DNA of 64,000 nucleotides from Paenibacillus terrae (lineage in GTDB: Bacteria > Bacillota > Bacilli > Paenibacillales > Paenibacillaceae). The stretch covers positions 31,350-95,349 of the forward strand of contig NZ_PNXQ01000016.1 of assembly GCF_005217525.1 (NCBI RefSeq). The letters are read 5' to 3'. Below are positions 25,709 to 34,253 of this stretch, piece after piece (the stretch's first letter is position 1; every line of letters starts with the position of its first letter). A program made the translations under genes and the position numbers. The notes under the pieces were generated by a model that saw only the letters and a list, made by a program, of their open reading frames with translations, made no database searches and was not told the DNA's origin.

Positions 25709-27778
25709 ATGGTACAAAGTCTGTGGAATTCTTCACAAGCATCTGAGCAAAAAAGTACGCTGGAACAGCTCGTATATCGTTCTAACCTGATCGGCACAGA
25801 TAGGAGCGTGTGTAACTGGGGAGGCGGCAATACTTCGGCCAAAACGACGATACAGGATTTTCGCGGGCGTGAAGTAGAAGTAATGTACGTCAAGGGCAGC
25901 GGTTCCGATCTTGCTACGATGAAAGCGCCTAACTTTACAGGGCTTCGTATGGAGGATATCCGTCCCTTGATCGAAAGGGAAGATATGTCTGACGAGGATA
26001 TGGTCGCGTATCTGGCGAATTGTATGATAGATGCCAAGCATCCGCGCGCTTCGATTGAAACGCTATTGCACGCTTTTTTACCTTTTAGACATGTGGATCA
26101 TACCCACCCGGACGCCATTATCAGCTTGTGCTGTGCGCATAACGGCAAGGACATTGCGAAAGAGATTTTCGGTGACCGTTTTGTATGGGTACCTTATATT
26201 CGTCCTGGTTTTAAGCTGTCCAAGATGATTGCTCAAGGTGTACTCGATCATCCGCAAGCAGAATTGGTATTAATGGAAAAGCACGGTCTGGTTACATGGG
26301 GAGAAACATCCGAGGCAGCCTATGCGAAAACCATTGAAATCATTCAGGAAGCAGAAAGCTATATTAAGGCTCGTCAAGAGGAAAAACAGTCGTTTGGAGG
26401 CGCAAGATATAAAGCGCTTACTCAAGAGGAACGCCGTAGTATTGCATCTCGTGTCATGCCATCCGTTCGGGGAGCGGTCAGTGATGAGAAGAAGATGATC
26501 CTTACCTTTGATGATGCAGAGGACGTGCTGGAGTTTGTAAATGGTCAGGATTCTGCTGTATTGTCACAGGTCGGGGCAGCGTGCCCGGATCATTTGGTTC
26601 ATACCAAGGTGGTGCCGTTTTTTGTAGACTGGACACCGGACGTAGAGGATGTCGAGGGTTTAAAAATAAAGCTCGTAGAGGGTATCGCAGCCTATAAGGA
26701 GCAATACCAAGCTTATTTTGAACGCAATCGGCATGAAGGAGACGTTATGTTTGAGGCTGCGCCACGTGTCATTTTAATCCCGGGGATCGGCATGATTAAC
26801 ACAGGCAAAAGCTGGAGTAACGCACAGGTGAGTGGCGCTTTGTATCATCGTGCTATCGCGGTGATGCGGGGTGCGACGGCGTTAGGACAGTTTGTTTCGC
26901 TTAGTGAAAACGAATCGTATAACGTGGAATACTGGCCCTTGGAGTTGTATAAGCTGTCACTCGCTCCGGCAGAAGCGGAATTTTCACGCAAAATCGCGCT
27001 CATTACAGGCGGTGCAGGCGGAATCGGCAGTGCAACCGCACGCCGTTTGGTGGATGAAGGAGCACATGTCGTGTTGGCCGACCTGAATCTGGAAGGCGCA
27101 CAAAAGGTGGCCGCCGAGCTGAATGACCACTACGGAGAAAACCGCGCTATTGCAGTCAAAATGGATGTGACACAGGAGGACCAGATTCAGGCTGCCTATG
27201 CGGAAACCGCGCTGACCTACGGCGGAGTGGATATCATCGTCAACAATGCAGGACTTGCTACCTCCAGTCCATTCGATGAAACATCATTAAAGGAATGGAA
27301 TTTGAACATAAACGTGCTGGGCACAGGTTATTTTTTGGTAGCACGGGAAGCGTTCAAGCTGATGAAGGAGCAGACACTTGGCGGCAGCATGGTGTTCGTC
27401 GGCTCGAAAAACTCCGTCTATGCAGGTAAAAATGTAACGGCCTACAGCTCGGTCAAGGCGCTGGAAGCGCATCTCGCCCGTTGTATTGCCGCAGAAGGCG
27501 GCGAATACGGCATTCGGGTGAACACGATTTTGCCGGACGCGATTCTGCAAGGCTCCGCCATCTGGAACTCCAACTGGCGCAACGAACGCGCCGCCGCCTA
27601 CGGCATCGAGCCAGACCAACTGGAAGAACACTACCGCAAGCGGACGACGCTGCTGGTAAACATTTACCCGCAGGATATCGCCGAGGGGATTGCCTTTTTC
27701 GCCTCATCCAAGGCGGAGAAAACGACAGGCTGTATGCTCACCATCGACGGCGGCGTACCCGCTGCCTTTACACGCTAG
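25709..27778 (+). CDS. rhaEW: Bifunctional rhamnulose-1-phosphate aldolase / lactaldehyde dehydrogenase
   Basis: This 689-residue fusion has the same length as B. subtilis YuxG/RhaEW. Residues about 1-410 are a class II aldolase domain (RSVCNWGGGNTSAKT, HVDHTHPDAI, the metal His cluster, LVLMEKHGL). Residues about 425-689 are a short-chain dehydrogenase with ITGGAGGIGSATAR, NNAGLA and a SYK-type segment near TAYSSVKALEAH. The aldolase splits rhamnulose-1-phosphate into DHAP and L-lactaldehyde, and the dehydrogenase oxidises lactaldehyde to lactate. I chose ATG 25709 behind CTTGGAGGTC; the upstream extension has no site. Confidence 0.88.
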   Translation: MVQSLWNSSQASEQKSTLEQLVYRSNLIGTDRSVCNWGGGNTSAKTTIQDFRGREVEVMYVKGSGSDLATMKAPNFTGLRMEDIRPLIEREDMSDEDMVAYLANCMIDAKHPRASIETLLHAFLPFRHVDHTHPDAIISLCCAHNGKDIAKEIFGDRFVWVPYIRPGFKLSKMIAQGVLDHPQAELVLMEKHGLVTWGETSEAAYAKTIEIIQEAESYIKARQEEKQSFGGARYKALTQEERRSIASRVMPSVRGAVSDEKKMILTFDDAEDVLEFVNGQDSAVLSQVGAACPDHLVHTKVVPFFVDWTPDVEDVEGLKIKLVEGIAAYKEQYQAYFERNRHEGDVMFEAAPRVILIPGIGMINTGKSWSNAQVSGALYHRAIAVMRGATALGQFVSLSENESYNVEYWPLELYKLSLAPAEAEFSRKIALITGGAGGIGSATARRLVDEGAHVVLADLNLEGAQKVAAELNDHYGENRAIAVKMDVTQEDQIQAAYAETALTYGGVDIIVNNAGLATSSPFDETSLKEWNLNINVLGTGYFLVAREAFKLMKEQTLGGSMVFVGSKNSVYAGKNVTAYSSVKALEAHLARCIAAEGGEYGIRVNTILPDAILQGSAIWNSNWRNERAAAYGIEPDQLEEHYRKRTTLLVNIYPQDIAEGIAFFASSKAEKTTGCMLTIDGGVPAAFTR

Positions 27779-27847
27779 GAAGTTATGAGCTTGGACTACT
27801 TTCAAATAAATCTCTGATTATAAGATAGCCAGCTCTTTTAAATAAGA

Positions 27848-27883
27848 AAAACGTAAATAAGTTATAATTACTTATTTACGTTT
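27848..27883. terminator. Intrinsic terminator after rhaEW
   Basis: AAACGTAAATAAGT pairs with ACTTATTTACGTTT around a short AT-rich loop, then TTCGTGTTTT. It separates rhaEW from the isomerase transcript, or acts as a leaky stop. Confidence 0.6.
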
Positions 27884-27960
27884 CGTGTTTTATGATTTTT
27901 CGAAAATATACACACTAACACTTTAAAATAGAAGTGACTTTATGGGTGGTTGGCAGCGGA

Positions 27961-28081
27961 GCGGATGGAATCGTTCTGAAGAAGCGTAGCGTTCGCCTTT
28001 ATCCCCGGATTTTTACCTTTATATGTTCTATAAAATAAAAAAATCTGGGGATAACAGCGATAGGAAGAATGATCCATCCGC
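27961..28081 (+). repeat. Long imperfect hairpin element, copy A, upstream of rhaI
   Basis: About 120 nt fold on paper into one long hairpin. The outer stem is GCGGATGGA (27961-27969) with TCCATCCGC (28073-28081), with further pairing next to it (ATCGTTCT with AGAATGAT). The left strand then has an internal loop AAGCGTAGCG, and the inner stem is TCGC...ATCCCCGGATTTTT (27993-28014) with AAAAATCTGGGGAT...GCGA (28039-28060). A related element with the same layout but different outer-stem bases precedes lutA (31808-31922). It ends about 50 nt before the rhaI ATG, so it would be in the 5' UTR. Confidence 0.7.
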
Positions 28082-28133
28082 GAAGCGATCTCCCCCGCCC
28101 ATAACTCACTTCATTTTCCAAGGAGGAACCACG

Positions 28134-29354
28134 ATGAGTGACAAAGCGTACGCCTTATTCGAGGAACAGCAGCAACAAAGGGGCATTGACCTGGAACAAG
28201 TAAAGTTAAAGCTGAAAGCGCTTAGCATAGAAACCCCGTCCTGGGGCTATGGCGACTCAGGTACACGGTTTAAAGTTTTTCAAAAAACAGGCGTGCCGCG
28301 TGATCCGTTCGAAAAGCTGGAGGATGCCGCACAGGTACATGCCGTAACGGGATTGTGTCCATCGGTCGCCATTCATATTCCATGGGATAAGGTGGATCAT
28401 TACGGCAAGCTGCGCAGTCATGCCGAAAGCCTGGGACTGCAGCTTGGGGCGGTTAATCCGAATCTGTTTCAGGATGAAGATTACATGCTCGGCAGCGTCA
28501 CCAATGTAGACCCGGCCATCCGCCGCAAGGCAACAAACCACTTGCTGGAATGTGTGGACATTGCGAAGGAAACGGGCTCCAACGATTTTAGCCTGTGGTT
28601 TGCAGACGGAACAAACTATCCGGGTCAGGGAGACATCCGCAAGCGGAAAAATTGGATGCTGGAAGCACTCAGCGAAATGTATAAGGCGCTTACACCTGAT
28701 ATGCGCATGCTGATTGAATACAAGGCGTTCGAGCCAGCCTTTTATCATACGGATATTGCCGACTGGGGCATGGCGTACAATTACGCGACCAAGCTGGGAC
28801 CGCAGGCACAGGTGCTTGTGGATACAGGGCATCATCTGCCGGGAGCAAATGTGGAGCATATTGTGGCATTTTTAATAGATGAGAAGCGATTGGGCGGTTT
28901 TCATTTTAATAGCTACAAATATGCAGATGATGATCTGATCGTAGGCTCCGCGAATCCATATGAGCTGTTCTTGATTTTTTATCAAATTTTAAATGCGGCT
29001 CAGGATGTGGATACGGATATCCGACATACGGTGGACAAAATTGCTTATTTGATCGACCAATCGCACAATATTGAACAAAAAATCCCGGCGATGATTCGCT
29101 CGGTGCTGAATGTGCAGACACAATATGCGAAGGCGCTGCTGATCAATCATGCAGAGGTGGAGGAAGCGGCGAATCGTCAGGATGTGCTGGGTGCGGAGGA
29201 TGCTGTGCGCAAAGCGTTTGAGTTCGACGTTGCACCATTGCTCAAGGCAATACGTGAGGAGCAAGGGCTACCCGCTGATCCGATGAAAGCCTATTTAGCG
29301 TCTGATTATGGCACGCAGATTTTGCAAAGAGGCAAGGGTGGTGCAAGCTGGTGA
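28134..29354 (+). CDS. rhaI: L-rhamnose isomerase (RhaI type)
   Basis: This 406-residue metal-dependent isomerase with a xylose-isomerase-like barrel converts L-rhamnose to L-rhamnulose. Visible catalytic segments are IHIPWDK, DFSLWFADGTNYPG, MLIEYKAFEPAFYHTD (a metal-binding Glu), VDTGHH and GGFHFNSYKYADDDL. The protein starts at ATG 28134 behind AGGAGG; the longer frame runs through the hairpin element and is not real. The kinase gene overlaps its stop by 4 nt. It matches the Pseudomonas/Bacillus RhaI branch rather than E. coli RhaA. Confidence 0.85.
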   Translation: MSDKAYALFEEQQQQRGIDLEQVKLKLKALSIETPSWGYGDSGTRFKVFQKTGVPRDPFEKLEDAAQVHAVTGLCPSVAIHIPWDKVDHYGKLRSHAESLGLQLGAVNPNLFQDEDYMLGSVTNVDPAIRRKATNHLLECVDIAKETGSNDFSLWFADGTNYPGQGDIRKRKNWMLEALSEMYKALTPDMRMLIEYKAFEPAFYHTDIADWGMAYNYATKLGPQAQVLVDTGHHLPGANVEHIVAFLIDEKRLGGFHFNSYKYADDDLIVGSANPYELFLIFYQILNAAQDVDTDIRHTVDKIAYLIDQSHNIEQKIPAMIRSVLNVQTQYAKALLINHAEVEEAANRQDVLGAEDAVRKAFEFDVAPLLKAIREEQGLPADPMKAYLASDYGTQILQRGKGGASW

Positions 29355-30826
29355 GCATCCTCGCATATGATCTGGGGGCAAGCAGCGGCAGGGTTCTGCT
29401 CGGTCGATTGACGGATTCACGTATAGAGGTGGAGGAAATCCATCGCTTTTCGAATGATCCGGTCAAGGTCGGGGAGCGTCTGCACTGGGATATTTTGCGT
29501 CTGTATCACGAGGTTCAGCAAGGGCTGCTCAAAGCCAAGCACATGGGTGTGAACCCGTCCAGTCTGGCGATTGATTCCTGGGCGGTCGATTTTGGACTGA
29601 TTGGAGAAGCCGGAGAATTACTGGGTAACCCTTATCATTATCGGGATTGGCATACCCATGGGGTGATGGAGGAAGTACAGGGCCAGTTAGGCAAGGAGTT
29701 TATTTTTCAGCGCACAGGGATTCAGTTTCTGACCTTTAATACGATGTATCAGTTGGCTGCTATGCGAAATGCGAGATCGCCGTTGCTGGAGCAGGCAGAG
29801 CATTTCTTGATGATACCCGATCTGCTGCGGTATTTTCTGACGGGTGAAATGGTTAATGAATTTTCCAATGCAACCAGCACGCAGTTATATAATCCGTTGC
29901 AGCAGGACTGGGATGATGAGCTTTTGTCCAGTCTCAGTATTCCCCGTTCCTGGTTTGGAAAGGTACTGGAGCCGGGAAGTGCCGCCGGTACGATCCGTTC
30001 CTCGGTCATGACTGATCTGGGCATCGGGGCGATTCCTGTCATTGCGGTCGCGGAACATGATACGGGATCGGCTGTGGCTGCGGTGCCAGCGTTGGAGCGG
30101 TCATTTGCCTATTTAAGCTGCGGAACGTGGTCCCTGATGGGAACGGAAACCCCGCAGCCGGTGATCAACGATGATACGCTGAGATTTAATTTTACGAACG
30201 AAGGCGGGGTAGGCCGGACCTACAGGCTGCTTAAAAATATTATGGGCTTGTGGATTTTACAGGAGGCACGCAGAGAGTGGGAGCGTCAAGGAACCTCTTA
30301 TTCCTTCCCTGAGCTGGTACACATGGCGGAGCAAGCTCCGGCGTTCGTTTCTTGGATCGACCCGGACGATGAGTTGTTTCTGCATGCCGGGGATATGAGA
30401 ACACGCATACGCCAATATTGCCGCAATACCGGGCAGCCTTTGCCGGAGACACCGGGTGAGGTTACGCGCTGTATTTTGGAAAGTCTGGCCTTGAAATACC
30501 GTTACGTTCTAGAGCTTACGGAGCGTGTGTCAGGACAACGATTTAACGGGCTGCATATGGTCGGCGGGGGGATTCAAAATCGGCTGTTGTGCCAATGGAC
30601 GGCCAATTCGATTCAAAAACCCGTGTGGGCTGGACCCGCAGAAGCAAGCGCAATCGGCAATCTTGCGGTACAATGGATGGCACAGGGAAAGTTCGCCGAT
30701 ATATGGGAAGCACGCCGGGTCATCGCGGATTCTACTTCCGTAGAGGTATATGAACCTGCCGAGTCGGAAGCGTGGGAGGATGCCTACGGACGATTCCGGC
30801 GTGTGGCGGGACTTTTTGTACATTAA
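29351..30826 (+). CDS. rhaB: Rhamnulokinase
   Basis: This 491-residue FGGY-family kinase has DLGASSGRVLLGRL at the N-terminus, AIDSWAVDFGL, AEHDTGSAVAAVP (the catalytic Asp region) and HMVGGGIQNRLLCQWTA near the C-terminus. It phosphorylates L-rhamnulose at O1 with ATP, making the aldolase substrate. It starts at a GTG overlapping the isomerase stop (GTGA), which indicates coupled translation, and ends 20 nt before the repressor gene. Confidence 0.88.
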   Translation: MSILAYDLGASSGRVLLGRLTDSRIEVEEIHRFSNDPVKVGERLHWDILRLYHEVQQGLLKAKHMGVNPSSLAIDSWAVDFGLIGEAGELLGNPYHYRDWHTHGVMEEVQGQLGKEFIFQRTGIQFLTFNTMYQLAAMRNARSPLLEQAEHFLMIPDLLRYFLTGEMVNEFSNATSTQLYNPLQQDWDDELLSSLSIPRSWFGKVLEPGSAAGTIRSSVMTDLGIGAIPVIAVAEHDTGSAVAAVPALERSFAYLSCGTWSLMGTETPQPVINDDTLRFNFTNEGGVGRTYRLLKNIMGLWILQEARREWERQGTSYSFPELVHMAEQAPAFVSWIDPDDELFLHAGDMRTRIRQYCRNTGQPLPETPGEVTRCILESLALKYRYVLELTERVSGQRFNGLHMVGGGIQNRLLCQWTANSIQKPVWAGPAEASAIGNLAVQWMAQGKFADIWEARRVIADSTSVEVYEPAESEAWEDAYGRFRRVAGLFVH

Positions 30827-30846
30827 AGATGTGGAGTGAGATTGCC

Positions 30847-31605
30847 ATGCTGGTCGCAGAAAGATATGAGATGATCGTACAGCTCGTCAATGAAAAAGGA
30901 AGCATCCGTGTGTCGGAGTTGAGTGAGCTGTGCAAAGTAACGGAGGAAACGATCCGCCGCGATCTGGACCGTTTGGAGCAGGCGGGACGGCTACGCCGTT
31001 CACATGGTGGAGCAGTCAGCGTCAAAAATGAGCAGCCCGAAACGCCGTATGCGGTACGGGAAATTATGAACGCAGAGGAAAAGCGCCGTATTGCCGAGGA
31101 AGCGGTCAAGCAGATTCAGCCGCATGATCGTATTTTGCTGGATGCCAGCACGACGGCCTGGTATATGGCGTCGATTTTGCCGGATATTCCGCTGACGATA
31201 CTGACGAATTCGATCCGCGTGGCTACTGAGCTGGCGGGTAAGGAAAAAATCGAGGTTATTTCGACCGGAGGACAGTTGCTACAGCGTTCATTGTCCTTTG
31301 TAGGCCCACTCGCAGAGCGCTCGTTGGAATCGTATTATGTGGATAAATTATTTTTCTCCAGCCAGGGGGTGCATCTGGATCGGGGAATTAGTGAATCGAA
31401 TGAGCTGCAAGCCCGTTTGAAGCAAAAAATGGTCAGTATTGCAGACCGCGTGATTTTACTGGCAGATGCGAGCAAATTTGGGCAGCAGGCATTCACGCAT
31501 GTCGTGAAGCTGTCGCAGGTATCCGAGATTATTACGGATGCGCGTTTGTCGGACCCGATTCGCAGTCAATTAGCAGAGCTGTCGATTCCGGTTACGATAG
31601 TGTAA
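30847..31605 (+). CDS. DeoR-family sugar-operon repressor
   Basis: This 252-residue protein has an N-terminal helix-turn-helix (GSIRVSELSELCKVTEETIRRDL, about residues 17-40) with the DeoR signature RRSHGGAV. A C-terminal sugar-phosphate-isomerase-like domain (LDASTTAWYMA, STGGQLL, FFSSQGVHLDRGISE) senses a phosphorylated sugar. I chose ATG 30847; the longer frame overlaps rhaB. It is last in the rhaI-rhaB run, so rhamnulose-1-phosphate is the likely effector and the rha promoters the likely targets. The AraC protein at 21112 may act with it. Confidence 0.82.
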   Translation: MLVAERYEMIVQLVNEKGSIRVSELSELCKVTEETIRRDLDRLEQAGRLRRSHGGAVSVKNEQPETPYAVREIMNAEEKRRIAEEAVKQIQPHDRILLDASTTAWYMASILPDIPLTILTNSIRVATELAGKEKIEVISTGGQLLQRSLSFVGPLAERSLESYYVDKLFFSSQGVHLDRGISESNELQARLKQKMVSIADRVILLADASKFGQQAFTHVVKLSQVSEIITDARLSDPIRSQLAELSIPVTIV

Positions 31606-31663
31606 AGCAGTTAGTTGCCGAGGGGGAGGCCGCTCCACGTTTCATTTGATCTTACGATCGCTG

Positions 31664-31756
31664 TTGCAGCGGGATTCTTTGATGATGTAAAACAAGTATA
31701 GGTGAGAATCCCGCTGCAAGCTTATGCTTACGATAAGAGCTTTCCTTTGGAAAGTT
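31664..31756 (+). terminator. Perfect 15-bp inverted repeat and small terminator after the DeoR gene
   Basis: TTGCAGCGGGATTCT (31664-31678) pairs perfectly with AGAATCCCGCTGCAA (31705-31719). A second hairpin CTTTCC-TTT-GGAAAG ends in TTTT at about 31742-31758 and is the better terminator. The surrounding gap (31606-32007) contains no gene; its second half is hairpin element copy B. Confidence 0.6.
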
Positions 31757-31807
31757 TTACTATCTATATAAGATGAACTTGTAAAATGTACACAAAAACG
31801 GAGTAGG

Positions 31808-31922
31808 CGGAATGGTGCTGTACAAGCGAAGCGGTCGCTTTTGTCCCCGGATTTCTACTGTGATGGAGGCTTTATTCAAGAAATCCGGTGGCGGTGGCGG
31901 TGGCGATGGAAAGCACCATCCG
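31808..31922 (+). repeat. Long imperfect hairpin element, copy B, upstream of lutA
   Basis: This has the same architecture as copy A. The outer stem is CGGAATGGTGCT (31808-31819) with AGCACCATCCG (31912-31922). A left-side internal loop contains AAGCGAAGCG, and the inner stem is TCGC...CCGGATTTCT (31834-31855) with AGAAATCCGG...GCGA (31880-31905). The right arm carries a tandem GGTGGC hexamer (about three units, near 31887-31904) where copy A has GGGGATAACA. The element ends 86 nt before the lutA start. Confidence 0.68.
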
Positions 31923-32007
31923 ACTGCGCAGTGGCTCTATATGTAGCTTTCCAGCTCAGTTTATGTATAAAGTAATAGCTATTCCATGGACGGAAGGGGT
32001 GTCTCGT

Positions 32008-32736
32008 GTGAAGGTATCTTTATTTATTACCTGCCTGAGTGATGCGATTTATCCCAAGGTGGGGGAAGCGATGGCACGCTTGCTTGCCAGATATGGTGTT
32101 CAACTGGATTTTCCGAAGGTGCAGACATGCTGCGGCCAGCCGTCCTATAACAGCGGCTACTGGAATGAAACGAGGGCAGCGGCGAAAACGATTTTGAAAG
32201 CGTTTGACGACAGCGACTTTGTTGTATCGTCCTCCGGTTCCTGCACTTATATGATTCATCATTACCCGGAGTTGTTCAAGGATGAGCCGGAATGGCTTGA
32301 CTCAGCGCGGCGATTGGAGGAAAAGACGTATGAGTTTACACAATTTATGGTGCAGGTGCTTGGCGTGACCGATGTGGGCGCGTCTTTTCCGTATACCGTA
32401 ACCTACCATCCGTCCTGCCACGGCACACGTTTGTTAGGCGTAAAGGAGGAGCCAATGCAGCTACTTGGCAGTGTAAAGGGCTTGCAGCTGGTGCCGCTTC
32501 CTTTTGCCGAGGATTGCTGTGGCTTTGGTGGTACTTTTGCGGTAAAAATGTCGGATATTTCGGGAGCCATGGTGACGGAAAAGGTGGATCATATCAGGGA
32601 GACGGAGGCCGAGGTGCTGGTTGGACTGGATATGGCCTGCCTGATGAACATTGCGGGAAATCTCCGGTACCGGGAAGAGCCGGTTCGGGTTATGCACCTG
32701 GCCGAGCTGCTGTATGAAGGGGTGAAGCACACATGA
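32008..32736 (+). CDS. lutA: L-lactate oxidase complex subunit LutA (CCG-domain protein)
   Basis: This 242-residue protein (B. subtilis LutA is 238) carries two cysteine-rich CCG motifs, TCCGQPSYNSGY and EDCCGFGGTFAVK, that bind Fe-S or heterodisulfide-type centres. With LutB and LutC it oxidises L-lactate to pyruvate. I chose GTG 32008 (GGAAGGGGTG upstream); the longer frame starts inside the hairpin element. The next gene overlaps by 4 nt. Its place after the rhamnose genes suggests it clears the lactate formed by RhaEW. Confidence 0.85.
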   Translation: MKVSLFITCLSDAIYPKVGEAMARLLARYGVQLDFPKVQTCCGQPSYNSGYWNETRAAAKTILKAFDDSDFVVSSSGSCTYMIHHYPELFKDEPEWLDSARRLEEKTYEFTQFMVQVLGVTDVGASFPYTVTYHPSCHGTRLLGVKEEPMQLLGSVKGLQLVPLPFAEDCCGFGGTFAVKMSDISGAMVTEKVDHIRETEAEVLVGLDMACLMNIAGNLRYREEPVRVMHLAELLYEGVKHT

Positions 32737-34253
32737 CCGCTGTACATTCACATTCGATGAGCGAAAAGGTCAAAAAACGCGCCGAGCTGGCCCTGAACGA
32801 CGATTTTCTGCGGAATGCGGTTCGTTTCACAACCGAGCGTTTGCGCAACGGGAAGCAGGCGGCTTCAGAGCAGCATGGGAATTGGGAGGAATGGCGTGAG
32901 CGGGGCCGTCAAATTCGGCTGCATACCATTGCCCATCTGGACTATTATCTAAACCTGTTTGTGGACAATGCCCGGGCCAACGGGGTGCATATCCATTTTG
33001 CCGATACAGCCGCAGATGCCGTACGAATGACGCTGGATATTGCTGCTCACAATCAGGCCCGGTCTGTCGTTAAATCCAAGTCGATGGTGTCGGAGGAGCT
33101 ACACTTGAATCAGGCGCTGGAGGGCGTGGATATCGAGACGATTGAAAGCGATCTTGGAGAGTACATTATTCAGCTTGCAGGTGAGGCCCCGTCCCATATC
33201 GTCATTCCGGCGATTCACAAAAACCGCTATCAGATTGCCGAACTGCTGTCCAAAGAAGCGGGCGAGGAACTGTCTGCGGATACGACGATTTTGGCTGGTT
33301 TTGTCCGCAAGAAACTGCGTGAAAAGTTTCTGGAGGCGGATATTGGCATGACAGGCTGTAATTTTGCCATCGCGGAGACGGGTTCCATGGTATTGTTCGA
33401 AAATGAAGGCAATGCGCGGATGGTATCTACTTTGCCTAGAACACAAATTACGCTGATGGGAATGGAACGGATTATTCCATCATGGACGGACCTGGAGGTC
33501 ATGGCTACATTGCTGCCACGGTCCGCTACCGGACAGAAGCTGACGATGTATATGTCCGGCATCTCAGGCCCACGGCGCAGTCAAGATGCCGATGGGCCTG
33601 AGGAAATGCATATCATCATCGTAGATAACGGACGCTCGCTACAGCTAGGCAATCCCGAGTTTCAGGAGCTGCTGAATTGCATTCGTTGCGGGGCGTGTCT
33701 GAACGCCTGCCCGGTTTATCGCCACATTGGCGGACATGCGTATGGCGGGACTTATAGCGGACCTATCGGTGCGGTACTTACGCCTGCTTTGCATGGCAAC
33801 ATCGAAGAGTGGAACGATATTGCAAGCGCGTCCAGTCTGTGTGGTGCGTGCTATGAAGCCTGTCCGGTCAAAATACCGTTGCACGACATGCTGGTCTATT
33901 TGCGCAGACGCAAAGTTGAGGCTGGACAAGGAGATAGACTGGAAGCGGTGGGGATGAAAGGGTTTGCGACCGTTGTTTCCAGCTCGAAGCGATTCGCAGC
34001 GGCGATTCGGCTCGGACAAATTGCCCAAAAGGCTGTCGTCCGTAAGGGAGAAATTACGCTGAAGCTTGGTCCCCTAAAGGGCTGGAATACGTACCGCGTG
34101 GCCCCCTCTCTGGCGAAAAAGTCCTTCCGTCAGCAATGGAACACACTGGAACGTGAGCTGGAGCAGGAACGTAACGTGATGCAGCCTGACGTTCGCAGCC
34201 GAATGGAGAGAATTTTGGAAGATAGAAGTAAAGGAGGCGGGCAGCATGATTGA
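32733..34253 (+). CDS. lutB: L-lactate oxidase iron-sulfur subunit LutB
   Basis: This 506-residue protein has an N-terminal LUD-like domain (SKSMVSEELHLN, GCNFAIAETGSMVLFENEGN) and two ferredoxin-type clusters, CIRCGACLNACPVYR (about residue 313) and CGACYEACPVKIPLHD (about 370). It transfers electrons from lactate to the chain. It overlaps lutA (ATGA) and lutC (8 nt), so the three are made together. It is about 25 residues longer than B. subtilis LutB, mainly at the C-terminus. Confidence 0.87.
   Translation: MTAVHSHSMSEKVKKRAELALNDDFLRNAVRFTTERLRNGKQAASEQHGNWEEWRERGRQIRLHTIAHLDYYLNLFVDNARANGVHIHFADTAADAVRMTLDIAAHNQARSVVKSKSMVSEELHLNQALEGVDIETIESDLGEYIIQLAGEAPSHIVIPAIHKNRYQIAELLSKEAGEELSADTTILAGFVRKKLREKFLEADIGMTGCNFAIAETGSMVLFENEGNARMVSTLPRTQITLMGMERIIPSWTDLEVMATLLPRSATGQKLTMYMSGISGPRRSQDADGPEEMHIIIVDNGRSLQLGNPEFQELLNCIRCGACLNACPVYRHIGGHAYGGTYSGPIGAVLTPALHGNIEEWNDIASASSLCGACYEACPVKIPLHDMLVYLRRRKVEAGQGDRLEAVGMKGFATVVSSSKRFAAAIRLGQIAQKAVVRKGEITLKLGPLKGWNTYRVAPSLAKKSFRQQWNTLERELEQERNVMQPDVRSRMERILEDRSKGGGQHD

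Noticed and set aside
28023..28133. Longer start of the rhamnose isomerase
   Set aside because: The extension translates the hairpin element and lacks an RBS; AGGAGG precedes ATG 28134.
31888..32007. Longer start of lutA
   Set aside because: The extra residues (AVAVAMEST) come from the GGTGGC repeat of the hairpin element; GTG 32008 has a good site and the usual length.
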